From contig CM082589.2 of NCBI GenBank assembly GCA_040954595.2, forward strand, positions 4,402,001 to 4,466,000: DNA of 64,000 bases, written 5' to 3'. Below, one piece after another: positions 21,635 to 33,040 of the stretch. Origin of the DNA: Balanoglossus misakiensis. Taxonomy: Eukaryota; Hemichordata. Position numbers and translations under genes: made by a program. Position 1 is the stretch's first letter. Each line of letters starts with the position of its first letter. The notes below the pieces were generated by a model. The model searched no databases, was not told the origin of the DNA, and saw nothing but the letters and a program-made list of their open reading frames with translations.

Positions 21635-23939
21635 CTAAACATCTGAACGTTCATACATTGACGTCCTTGACACGTGGCTGGACGGCACATCGAATTTATT
21701 CACAATTTGCCACTTGGGCCTGTTCAGGTTCCTTCTCGCGGCGGCATTGCGGCCCCTCCGACACAGGAGGGCGTCCTTCATCTTCATCCGGAAGTTGTCC
21801 GACAAGAAGGCATACAGTATAGGGTTGAGGGCACTGTTCAAAAAGTATATGATGCGCACGAGCGGCATCAGCAGCTGTCCAAACATTGTATTGTACGGGT
21901 ACTCGCCGACTTGTACCCACACGTTATAAATTTGAAAAGGTAACAAGCACAGAGCAAATGATCCCACCACTGCCACCAAAAGTCGAATCACTTTCTTCCT
22001 CGCACTCAAAACCCTTTCGTTGACACTTTTGGTGCGTCGCAGTTTCCCTGTTTGCAAAGAAATCGAATCCCTGGACGAGGTTGAGCAAGTCGATACTTTC
22101 TTTTTCTTGGCCACGCCAATCACCGGGTGACTGCTATACTTATTTTTAATACCATTGCGCGAGAAAAACTTGATATGTCTCTTGTACTTTGTTTTCTTTC
22201 CAGTTTCGAGGTCGCTAATCCCATCGTTTAGAGTCTTTTTGATTTCCTCTTTCGGAGTTTCGCGTTTGATATCCTGACCCTTAGGCAACCTTTGCACCCA
22301 TATAGGCTCTTCTGGTGTACTTTTGGATGTTTGTTGGGTAGTTCTTGGCTCTCCGCCATCTTTCGATGGCAGTCGTTGATACAGTTTGTTGTTACTCCGC
22401 CTGGCAATTTTTGTCGCGTCAGCAGGCTCCTGTCCAAGCCCGCACGGCTTCGACTCAAACCACACTTTAGTACCCGGGCTTCCGTTCTCGTTAATATGGC
22501 TGGTGGATTTCGACTTCCGGTGAATCTTTTCCGGGACATGCAAGCAATACTTGTTATTCAGTGACATCGCAGATTTCGCGGGTTGTAACTGGTCCGTGTT
22601 GGATTTCGTCCTGGTGAACTCGCCATTTTGACCACTGGGAAACAAGTTCTCCTTATTGTAGCACTCCCCGAGTCCGTCTGTTTCTTTTGCAACACCCAAG
22701 GCAAGTGTTGGGTTGGACGTGGTTTTATCACACTCAGGTTCTTCTGGAATCTCGTTGTCATCTTTGAAGAGTACGTGGTACGGCAGGCTGTGTTTGGTAT
22801 CCTTTGATGATGACTTGTCCTTATTCCCTTCTTCTGACGACACAGAAGACACGTCACTTCCGGAGATATCACTTAGATCACGTGACGTCCTAGCTCTCGT
22901 ACCGGCGGGAGAGGAGACGATTACCTTTCCGGTGAACGGCACAGACTGTTCTTTCCCCCACCGAACAACCCGTTTCTCTTTCTTCCCGCCCGGGTTCTGC
23001 TGCATTTTCGGCGTCTCGCTGAGGGCCATGTGACCTTTCCCGCTGCTTATCCACAGTCGCCGCGCGATGAGCGAGTACAACACAAACATGGTGAGCAGTG
23101 GCGCGAAGTACCACAGACACATCGACAGGTTGGCGTAGATTTTGATCATATCCATGGTCTGCACACTGCTGTCCTGAAGCATGCAGTAAACAACGGTGAC
23201 GTTGTCCTCGTAGACGACGGCCCCGTACAGGTGCAGCATTGGCGCGTTGTAACCTATACCCAGCAACCACACCACAACAATGGCGACTCGCATGCGCGCC
23301 AGGGTCAAAATTCGTCGACTGTGCATGGGCAGCGTGATGGCGATGTACCGCTCGACGGAGATCACCGTGAGGAGGCTGATAGACACCGACGTCGTCATCC
23401 CCTTCATGAACTGGTACACTTTGCATATGACCCCTCCGAGGAACCACGTGGGACTAATCCAGTAGAACAGGTCCGGGAGAATGACACACACCCCGACGAA
23501 CAGATCGGCCACGGCCAGGTTGGCCAAGAAGAAGTTGGTCACCGTTCGCATCGACCGGTTGGCGGCGACCACGTAGATCACGAGAATATTCCCGAGAACA
23601 CAAGGCACAAACACGAGCGTGTAGAAGAAAATCAAACAATTTCGGACAACCGGTTGGTTGAAGACCACAGGGTAGAACTCGTAGTCGCCATAATCGGAGC
23701 CGTCAGTCTCGTTACTGTGGTTCGAATAATTGAACATTTCTGTAAAATAAGAATGATATCTCATGAGGGGGAGGGTGATCACCACGCCTCTAAATAGTCT
23801 CAATTGAGTCCAGATTATTTCACAAGAAGTGTTTTAATTTCAATCGCTAATCAATCAGCGATGGACGCAAAAAAATATTAAACACTGTCAACAACAACAA
23901 CAACAACATCAAGAACTTACCATACATTGAAGCCGACAT
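21635..23939 (-). CDS. Rhodopsin-like (class A) neuropeptide-type G-protein-coupled receptor with very long third intracellular loop
   Basis: Main exon 23739-21635 joins a tiny 5' coding exon 23939-23921 (ATG plus 16 nt, ends G|GTAAGT); the acceptor TTATTTTACAG lies just before 23739. The joined frame starts MSASMYEMFNYSNHSNETDG: 2124 nt, 707 residues. An unspliced start at ATG 23764 is the alternative. Seen: N-glycosylation sites NYS, NHS and NET; TM1 with GNILV (about 41-65); LANLAVAD in TM2; Cys112 and Cys192 as the TM3-ECL2 disulfide; ERY (136-138); TM5 ending ARRLW; a third loop of about 350 Ser/Lys-rich residues (about 237-588); TM6 with FALCLLPFQ; TM7 NSALNPILYAFLS; and CRRGR after helix 8. 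These receptors sense extracellular peptides and signal through G proteins. TM1-TM3 wording (RSMRTVTNFFLANLAVAD) and ARKKVIRLLVAVV before TM6 look nearest to trissin/orexin/TRH-type receptors; the ligand is not assignable. It converges with the TRPC gene. Confidence 0.92.
23740..23920 (-). other. Predicted 181-bp intron splitting the GPCR start, with (CAA)n tract
   Basis: The coding strand has GTAAGT at its 5' end and a pyrimidine-rich TTCTTATTTTACAG at its 3' end. If it is retained, translation from the ATG at 23939 meets a TAG in the intron after about 30 codons. A (CAA)n microsatellite lies at about 23889-23908, beside the donor. Confidence 0.6.
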
Positions 23940-24512
23940 GCTGGATCAGATAGGGACCGCAACGGTCACCGGTGAGTCATTGCTGTAACATTCAGTTACA
24001 GGATTCAGTTCTGCAAAAAAAAATAGAAATAACATTTCAAGTATTTGCTGGTAATGTGGCGTTTCTTTCCCGTCACAAGATCTTCACTGCCGATCGGGAT
24101 TAGTGGCTTTTTCTATACACACTTGACAAGCCTTACTATAACACGTTTACCGAGAGATTCACCAGATGTTGTCGGAAAACACTGTGTGCAGTCTCCTTTG
24201 ACATTCAATGTATGCCACGCTGTTGCTCACCCATCTGGCATCCAAACCAGTCACATTTGATTTATGAAAATGTCGTCCAGAAGAATATCTCTGAGTATGC
24301 TCAACGGTGACCCACTGAGTAAATGTGCATGTATGGTGACCTACGTCATAAATTGCTGCTATACCTGGCACTTGAGAACAGGCTGGAATTTTTAGATACA
24401 ATATCCCCGCTTTTAGAATCCCGAGTTCTAATTATAGCGTCTCAGATGTGCTAGCACAAATTAATGTTGACGTATACCCGCTGTTTTTACACCGCTTCGT
24501 GGTGTTCTTTTT

Positions 24513-24597
24513 AAGCCAACATCTGTACGCATAAATATTTTGAATTTTTCTTTTCGTCATACTAAAGCCAACATCTGCACGCACGAATATCTTGAAA
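24513..24597. repeat. Short tandem duplication (two copies 52 bp apart)
   Basis: The segment beginning AAGCCAACATCTGTACGCAT at 24513 recurs at 24565 as AAGCCAACATCTGCACGCAC, followed by AATAT and TTGAA in both. The differences over the first 30 bases are all transitions. Confidence 0.7.
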
Positions 24598-26675
24598 TGT
24601 TTGTCTATGGAGAAGTCAGATATTTAACGTTTTTGCGGAATACATTCATGCATGCGCCCGAGTTTTGATTTTAACACCTGCCCGCCTCAAGTGACTATGC
24701 TAGAGGTATATATGGAGAGTCCATGGAAATAGAAAACTCTCAAACAAACTTCAGTCGTTCACTAATATCCACCCTGAGTCAGCAAATGCAGATTTAAAGC
24801 ACCGGGTACAGGTGATTGCATCACAAATGTAATTACATGTAAGTTGTAATGTGAAAACTTCGGGGTAAATCAGCGAAATAGAATTTACCGCGAGCTATGC
24901 AGTCAAAACCTGGGCAACATAATTATGTTACGAATCAAGATGATGGCAGAAACGAAGCACTGTTTTGTGGCTAAGTGGATTAGGTGCCAAGTCTATTAGT
25001 GTAAAATGGAAAATCCCGTCACAGTTCTCAACATTCGTTCATGCCTTGGCCTTTCACGTATGAGACAAATCGAACATGCCTTTTTTTTTCGTTTGTTTCA
25101 GGCAAGTCATCATTCAATGCATTATTTTACCTACTGCGAACAAGTTTCCTTAAAACTTTAACGACTCACAAAAGTATTACCTTATCAATCGAAATACACA
25201 GTGATATCCACGAACATATAAGAGGGGGATTTATACAGTTTTGCATAAATTGTGATTTGTAATGATGTTCTTGAAATACGCCTCGGGGTAATGTCTGGTG
25301 CAACAGAAAAAACGCGCACAAAAATCCGCAACTGATATACATTTAACACTTAGCCGGAAACCCATTGTTTTGCAGTTACTCCGAGGGTCTACACTGTTTT
25401 TGCTAATTAAAAAACATAAGTCATCATGGCGGGGAGGGGGTAATCTATCCCACGTTGTCTGCAAATTTATTCATATTTATAGCATGTAGCTGCAGCGTTA
25501 ATTCTCCGAGAAGGGAAACATGTTGCTGGAGATAATGGCGCCCCCTGCGTCACACACTGGAAGAGTCGAATCCAAGTAGCAACGACTAACCACTTCGTAG
25601 ATTCGTGAACCTCTAGGGCTATTTGCTGCATTAGCACTGGGCTAAGCATATATAGACAGTACCCTACTGTCTATGGGCTGAGCAAGCGGGGTTAAACATG
25701 TCCAAATACTAATCGTGTTGTCGAATGTAAAATCAGCAGTGTGTAAAGGTGAAACGGTTCAGGAGACGTGTCATAAGCCCCCCTCCTCCCTCAGAAACAA
25801 AGCGTGTTGCAATCTTGCCAACAGCGGGATGAAGCTTAAGCATAGAAGGTGCCTGAAATTAAACCATCACTGGTTTTGCTTTACTGCTTAACTGCATAGA
25901 GTCGTTCTACTGCTCTTCTGAAGTAAATCCTTTTTATAACAGTTAATTGGGAAAGGGCGCACTTGGTGGCCACGCCGCCGCAGAGCCACTCGTATTATTA
26001 GATCGGAGCCTGTCACTGTGCCCCCTTGTCTCGTCGAAAGGGAATTCAGTTTACCGTACAAAATGATCTTCCGGGTAGGCAGTGTACCCTTTTATGTTCA
26101 TAGCAAGTATGACGATGGTGCCAATTCAATGAACGGTTTGCCTGATGGGAACCACCGCTGATATAACATTATTAGAATTACATGTCGTCAAAAAGTCTTT
26201 GAACTCAGCGAAGTATGGAGTATAGTTTGAAGCGATGTAAAATCGTGATTATTGAGAGCTGCTTTAGTTGTAGCGCCATGCACTGTGGAATTTTATTTAT
26301 CCAAAGGTAATGCACATGTATTTGCGAGGGGAACCATGCAATTATCGACTATGACTTGGCATTTTCGGACGTATATGGAAAAAAGGCAGTCGTTGGAACG
26401 ATAAACAAGGAGACCCATTTTGAAATCATGCCACGAGTGAAACGATAACAGGCTTTGGCATCGGTGTCTGTCGATGGACGCCGAAATCTCATGCATAATA
26501 AATTATGTTATCGTAATGGATTGCCGCAGAGAGGGTCTGGGGGCCTCATAAGCGTTATCTACAGAGCTCCTGTAACCGTTCGTGATTGTGTGTGCGGCAA
26601 TGTTAGATGCAAAGTGACGCGCAATGCAGTGCTCTTGTACCGAGATAGCCAAACCATTGAATGAAGTCGATAGAA

Positions 26676-26714
26676 AGTCGACCATATGAGATTTTCTTTC
26701 CCTCAGCTATATAG
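26676..26714 (+). repeat. Dispersed repeat family, copy 4 (partial)
   Basis: It reads AAGTCGACCATATGAGATTT, then TTTCCCTCAGCTATATAG. This matches the middle third of the family: GTCGACCATATG of copy 1, and the ATG, T-rich, CTCAGCTAGGTAG part of copy 2 on its reverse strand. The left GCCATCTT part is missing. Confidence 0.4.
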
Positions 26715-29700
26715 CATAAACCTATGTCAGGTAGCAAGGTGACCCACAATGCTTCTTGATGAAAAATTCGGAACATCTTTGAAACATAACCTTGCAGTGA
26801 GTTAAACGTCATTAAACATCAGTATAATTAGACGCTACTTATTGTGTGATTAACAACCCGCAATCCTTATAACAAGCCACAAAAGTGCGACCAATATACT
26901 GTTGAGTGTTTTGCTGTAATGAAAAAATTGTCCAAGGTTCCAAATGCATTGTCCATTGTGCCTGCCACAGACATGTACGCGTAACTTTCACTACATATTT
27001 AAATGTCGATCTTCATTCAGTGACCTGGCAAATGTGTCAGTGAATGATGAGATGGCCTTCGTCCAACATAATACAGGGACATTTCTGGATTGTGGTGTTG
27101 AAAGATTTAATCTCCTCTCCATCGATGAAATGCGAAGGAATTCACCTACTCGAAAGAAAGGTGACGGAAGCACTAAAATTGACGAATGACAACTGAACAT
27201 CACGCGTGTACCTTATGAATGATTCCGTGCACATTTCGACCGTGGACATGTGTACAATCGACTTCCTGATCAGAAATAAAGGCTTTTCACGATCAACACT
27301 TTCCAACAAACATCAGGGCCGTAAAACTTAATCAGATTTTGTCAGACTGCAGGCGTGACCAACAATCCAATGGCAACCACTTGTATGTTGTATTGAAGAG
27401 ACTGACACCTGCATGACCTTGCATCTCACATATCCTATTCAAATTTTGATTGTTCCTATATTTGAAAGTCCTATAGGGATACATTGAACCTTGAACCTGT
27501 GTCTTCTTTTGTCGAATGCAGTGTAATTATAAAGTGTGTCTTCCCTGCTAAAAGATAATGGTTATTGTTACAAAGTGTCTATAGTGTTGTGTGTTGTCTT
27601 GTGTGTCCAGTGTTGTTTTTATGTGTTGGTTAAAGGTTAGTTAGGAATTGCAACACGTCTACTTGTCTGAGGTGGTTAGACAGTCAGTTACACATCTTAG
27701 CATCGAACGGCTTTGACAAAATGAACTCTGCTATGACACACCACCAGTACAGTGTGAATAACTGCGCATGGACAATTCACCAGCCCAGGATTACATAATC
27801 TCTGCACTGACTTGGTCTTCATGAATCCGGAGGTGATAATTCGGGGAGAAACTAAAACAATAGACAGTGGAGAACAGCGGACAATCATTCTGAATAAATT
27901 ATTGTAGCAAATATGTACAGCAATGCATCTGGAAGGTGGTATAAAAGGCTGCGTGCCCGTGTTTGAGGGAAGAGACTGACATGACAGCCAGCGGTAGCAC
28001 TGAGGCTCTGTGTGTGTAACCCTACCAGAATCTGACTGCCAGGCCTGTTTGGCGAAACTACAACGGTGACGGAGTTTTCCACCAAGTGTGATACGAGACA
28101 TCCTGTGCGGCCACGGAACGACCACTTCTCGACGAAACTGGAACGACTGATATATTCTGCGACCCATTTCCCGGAACATTGTCACTACTGAACTCACTGA
28201 ACTCAACAATCTTTCTTAGCAAGGGTAGGACAACCGTTCGATAACCACCTGTTAATATCTTTTGTCATGTTTGTACCGTTTCATGTCTTTGTGTTTTGTG
28301 TAATATTTCTTTACTGTGTATACAGTCCACTTGTATTTTGTCTATAGTGGCTGTCCCTGTACAATTTATTGGATCCATCGATACAATTCTGCAAGTTGAA
28401 TAAATAGTCTATGCATAAACGTAATAAAGTATCTGAGTTTTACGATTCCCGTAGTAAGGGGTTACTGCAAATGCATGGTCGCTGGGAGTTTCTAACGTTA
28501 AGTGTGACAGCTGCTGAATTCGTTTACTGAAGCCTGAAAGCTCGCGAAAAAGTGCTCGTACTTTTCTTTCCGCTTCATAGTAATTGTAAGTCAAACGCTG
28601 CAATTACAATAGTAGATTTCTGTTCCTTCGAGCGGTCGTCGAACATCCGGGCATGTTAAGTTCAGATATTAGCATGACAAAAGACAAGAATGATTGTCCA
28701 CTGTTTTATGTATTTATTTATTCGTTTTTGAGGAACTTGCTTGACATTTAGACCCCCCCCCGCCAGATTACAACTTATCAACAGACATGGTGTCTGTTAA
28801 ACGTGTGCAAGGGGTACAGTTGCTAGAGTTTTCTAATCTTGATAATTCAGGGCACGCTAGGGAATCTTTGCTGCATTGGAAATGACTCCCTAGTTTTGTA
28901 TTTTCCGCCTAAAAAGTTACCATGCACGCATATATGCTTTGTATCCAAGGACCCTAAGGAAAGGTTTCTTGTTTCCTAATCTTTCTGTGTAAAATATGAG
29001 TTCTTTACGATTTTCATTATTTAAATACTGTTTTAACCGTCAATCTATTTTCAGCCACTTTAAGTCTGAGAGCCTACCACCCCCGCGGTCTTATATTTGT
29101 TTTGAAGGTCATGAACTGAGAGCGGCCATGAAGAAAAAAGTACAAACTTCGTGCATTTCTTGCAGCATGTCACGACTAGTGCAGATCCTGGCATTAATGA
29201 TGCAACTTCCCGCTAATGACGAAGGAAGCCTGCTCGACAATACTCCTTGCTCGGTCATAGACCCCACGGGTTATCATAACTCACCGCGACTATCTACAAT
29301 TGTGCAGGCAGGAGAAGAGATAACCAGCCCCGGATTAGCCATTCTGAGTGCATGCTTCAAAATTTATCGATTACTGCCTTAGTCGGATGACACGTTAATT
29401 CACCGATGCCAAATAACTAGTGAAACTGATATTGCCCCCAATTAGGATAATCATTTGCCACAATATATTTAAGTTTCTTCGACACTTCAGAAATGACCAA
29501 GACAGGTTGCCTGCTGTTTTTACAACATTAATTTTCTCAATAGCAGACGTAGTTTGGAAGGCAGCCCCTAATCAAAGGTAATGGGCGATAAATTTACAGC
29601 CAACGTTGATTGTTTAATGTTTCACACGGGCATGTCTAGACTTTATTAATTTGAACCAATAGACTAGGTCATCGAGAATGGTGTGATATTGTGAATACAT

Positions 29701-31108
29701 ATACCTAAGCTGTGTTCAAAAGCGTGGGTTACAATGAATGACCGACGGATTGTAGATTTCTGTACAAGCATGATGGTGACCGAAACGCCATTCCCCCTGA
29801 CATTATTCTGCAATAATGAGTTTCTTCAGTGACTGTTGACTTTGTTCACTATACAATCTGCAGAAGGTTGTTATTTCAGTTTCCCCGTGGTGCTTACGGA
29901 TGGTAAGGAAAGTTGCTCAGAACAAATTATGTCAAGTTAGCTGAAGGAGGAAAAGCTTACACAAGGCATGTGACGTCACTCAATAGTATTCTAAGCACAA
30001 AGAACCCCGGGAGTTTGACGACAGCGGCTTTCAGCGATCGGCACGACGGATAGACATCGCAATTGCTCTCGACAGTGGGAACTCTCGCTGCTCATAAGGT
30101 CAACCTAATGTTATTAAGGCTATAGTGTAAAGGACGCAAGCCTGATAAATCGGCATTTAAGTTCATTTACAAGCCACGGGGACAAACTCACAGGGGTGCA
30201 ATCATTCTGCCAAAAACACGACAGCACTTGAGTAAACAAAAGTAGTCAGTCGGGATACTGTGTTAATGTATTCATGACCTTGATCGATCAATCCGTCGAC
30301 GGCAGTGTTTAAACAACATTAATCTAACACAAAAACACTCACCCTTACCCAGAAGTACAGTAAATTTTAACGGCAGCAAATGTTCACATATGCATTTGTA
30401 ATATTTATACCACCTAGGCTTCTTCTATGTAGAAAGAAAATTTTGACAAAAATATCATTTTAATTTGCAAGAATAATCGGGTCTCTCGCAGTTTTTTAAT
30501 GTTCACAATACCCTACAGGCTACACTATGTTCAATACGTTGCTAAATTTGATCAAATTCAGTTGGTGCAACGCTTGAAATAGCTGAGTTAAATCTTTTAC
30601 GGTATTTAATTCTATTTTAAGGACATTTTGATTGACACGTTTATAGCCTTGACAAAGAAGTGTATCAACATGTGTTTTCTATTTTAAAGAACACGAATCA
30701 ATGAGTGGCTGTAACAGATCGCTTTCTGAATTAGACGAGAACAAAAAAATGCATGGTGTTTAACTGAGATCGCTTGGGTATTGAGTTGTGTCGGAAAGAT
30801 AGGTGTGGGTGTGACACATGTTATGAATGAAAGAGAATCGTTTCATCAAATCCAACAGACGTCACTGTGCACTGGTATCTGCTTCTGATATCACGCCACC
30901 CACCCTTATGAAAAGGCAGACTGCCGAGTTTCACTAAATGACAACAAAGTTCAATTCCAAGAGTGTTATGTCGTCAATGCACCTTCACGAGGAAGACTTC
31001 GTGCCCTGACGCTTGAATGGTCATAGCTGTCGTTTCAAAGTGTACGACTGTTGCGACGGTGACCTCAGTGATGCGATGGCGATACTCCGTCACTCAATTC
31101 GATTTACA

Positions 31109-31167
31109 GACGTCAGTAGGGGGCTTTATGTATTCGCCGCATAAAACTTTAAGGCATTACTGACGTC
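31109..31167. repeat. Imperfect hairpin with GACGTCAGTA arms
   Basis: GACGTCAGTA (31109-31118) and TACTGACGTC (31158-31167) are perfect reverse complements. Inner TTTATG and CATAAA form a second stem segment. The arms each contain a CRE-like TGACGTC half. No function is assigned. Confidence 0.5.
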
Positions 31168-32905
31168 GTAAAAAAACACGTTTTATTGCACAGGGGAATA
31201 TGCTTCTGACCACCGTGAAGAAGCATGTATGGTCATTCCAATGAGATGCGCACGGTTAAATCCAGCACATGTTGCAATGAAACTGGTCTAAGCTACGCAA
31301 AAAAGAAGGTCATCGATTTTGTTCAATCAACAGAGCAAAAAAGAACCACTTTCTCTGCTTGTCCCATTCTAGGCGAAAATGAAACCCGCGTGTGGTCTAC
31401 ACCGCAATGGATGCTTCAGCGATAAAGTGTTCCACCTTAAACAAAACAAAACACAACCCTATCATTTCTCTCGTGTCAACAGGTTTCTGACACACCTATA
31501 ACTACTATTTGGGTGAGTGAGGGTGGGGCTATGGTATTTCACAAAGCTCAATTTAAAAGGCTGAATACATGGCCTATATATGATTGTATACGCACAAAAC
31601 GACCACTCTATTCTGTATCCGTACAATTGTACTCTTCGACAGTTGGCCGTATGGTTACTATCGAGGTGGGGGGGGGGGGGATGCTCACACCTGTAAATAT
31701 ATTTATAACGGCACCGGAATGGTTCGGGCGTTATTTTAACGATTGATCCCAGAAATGAGAACGAGAAACCAAAATAGCCTATACAAGCAACCGTATTGGA
31801 CCTGGTGTGCAAAATCACATATATTTGAGCGATACTACTTTACCTTATGTCGACTTTGAGAGGAATATTCCTGACATGTCTGAGTTGACTTTTAAATGAT
31901 CGTGGCACCGACGAACATACACATTTTAATCGACAAGTCCCCCTGTTGTGAAAACTAGTACATCGCAGGTCAATTATCATTATTTGATGGACGAGCCTTT
32001 TAAAGTTCTTATAATAGACGTACCTGTGTTTAGTAATCAGATGTAGATGGCGATTTAATGCAGGGTATTTAAAACATAAAATAGTCTCATTAAGAGGAAT
32101 CGTGATCAAATGAAGTCGGAGTGTGTCTATCCATGCTGTAAAGCCTAGTACTTCAACAAGTGTTTCACTTAGTGACCACTCAACCTCTCCATCTATTTCC
32201 CCCAGGAGACAATTACAGCGTCGTGGAACAATAAGTGAACATGACATCAGCAATAATGTTTGTGCACTATTTATTATTTACAATCACTTAGAACTAGAAG
32301 GACGATTTTCTGTTGCTCTACATTCGTCGTGTTGCAGTTAATGTGTTTTGAAAATTTCTATTTCGGACTAATTGATTTATTTTTGTGAATCTGATAACGT
32401 TTCCAATACTGGTGATCTGCAGGACGCACTTTGCACGAGCTAAATGTTCATGATATGAACATGGTCCGACTATTCTCAAAATTTGCTGAGAAATTACATT
32501 TAACAGAGTATGTTAAGTTATAGTGGATGGATTTTACAGCTAAAAGTTCACCTGTACTTTATAACCTTCACCATGGCTTTCCAGTGTGTAAGCAGAAAGT
32601 TCAAATCACATATCATAAACGGTGAGTCACGGAGAACCATTTAACCTTTATATGTTGTGTATGGTTTTCTGCTGTTCGTGTGTGTTTACGTCTGCAATTG
32701 GACCGCAGGCAGGAATTTGCGAAGTTGGTCTAATGTCGACATATAGCCTATATAAATGAGCTGTTTACGGTTCTTCATCTTTGTTCCTGACGCGAAGGAA
32801 ACGTGACTTTGTGCAGAAAGCGTTGAGTGTGATACTGTGCCAGGAAAAAAGAGTCTGTCATGGCCCGCGGGAAAAGCTTATGCATTTGTAAGCTATGTTG
32901 GTAAT

Positions 32906-33040
32906 GTCATATTTTGATGATTTTCATGAGCTGTAACTCATGTTTTTTTCAAAAAATGAAGAGATTTTGAAAATTCGCAAACTCGGAAAATCGTAATTTT
33001 TTGATGATTTTCATGAGTTATAACCCATGTTTTTTTTCTC
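32906..33040 (+). repeat. Satellite, diverged border monomers (type B), left edge
   Basis: One and a half forward monomers carry the variant block AAAATTCGCAAACTCGGAAA instead of the core block GATATTTCGCAAAGTCGAAA, and diverged lead-ins (GAGCTGTAACTC, GAGTTATAACCC). The array changes strand abruptly after TTTTTTTTCTC at 33040. Confidence 0.85.

Larger units (their letters stand above)
23940..32905. other. 9-kb gene-poor interval upstream of the GPCR gene
   Basis: No gene is supported. Content seen: the 5' flank of the GPCR gene, a 52-bp-offset direct duplication (24513-24597), a partial copy of the dispersed repeat (26676-26714), a 13-base G run at about 31668-31680, and a hairpin at 31109-31167. 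Longer open frames at 27697-28209 (-) and 28996-29382 (+) lack any domain I recognise or the GC-rich third positions of the real exons here. Confidence 0.5.

Noticed and set aside
23740-23803. N-terminal extension of the GPCR to 23803
   Set aside because: That codon is TTG, and the stretch 23740-23764 carries a strong splice acceptor. The spliced start at 23939 fits better.
27697-28209. 170-codon minus-strand open frame
   Set aside because: I looked for transposase or receptor motifs in all three minus frames and found none. Cysteine-rich, low-bias composition suggests chance.
28996-29382. 128-codon plus-strand open frame
   Set aside because: No domain, no splice context and no codon bias like the real exons.
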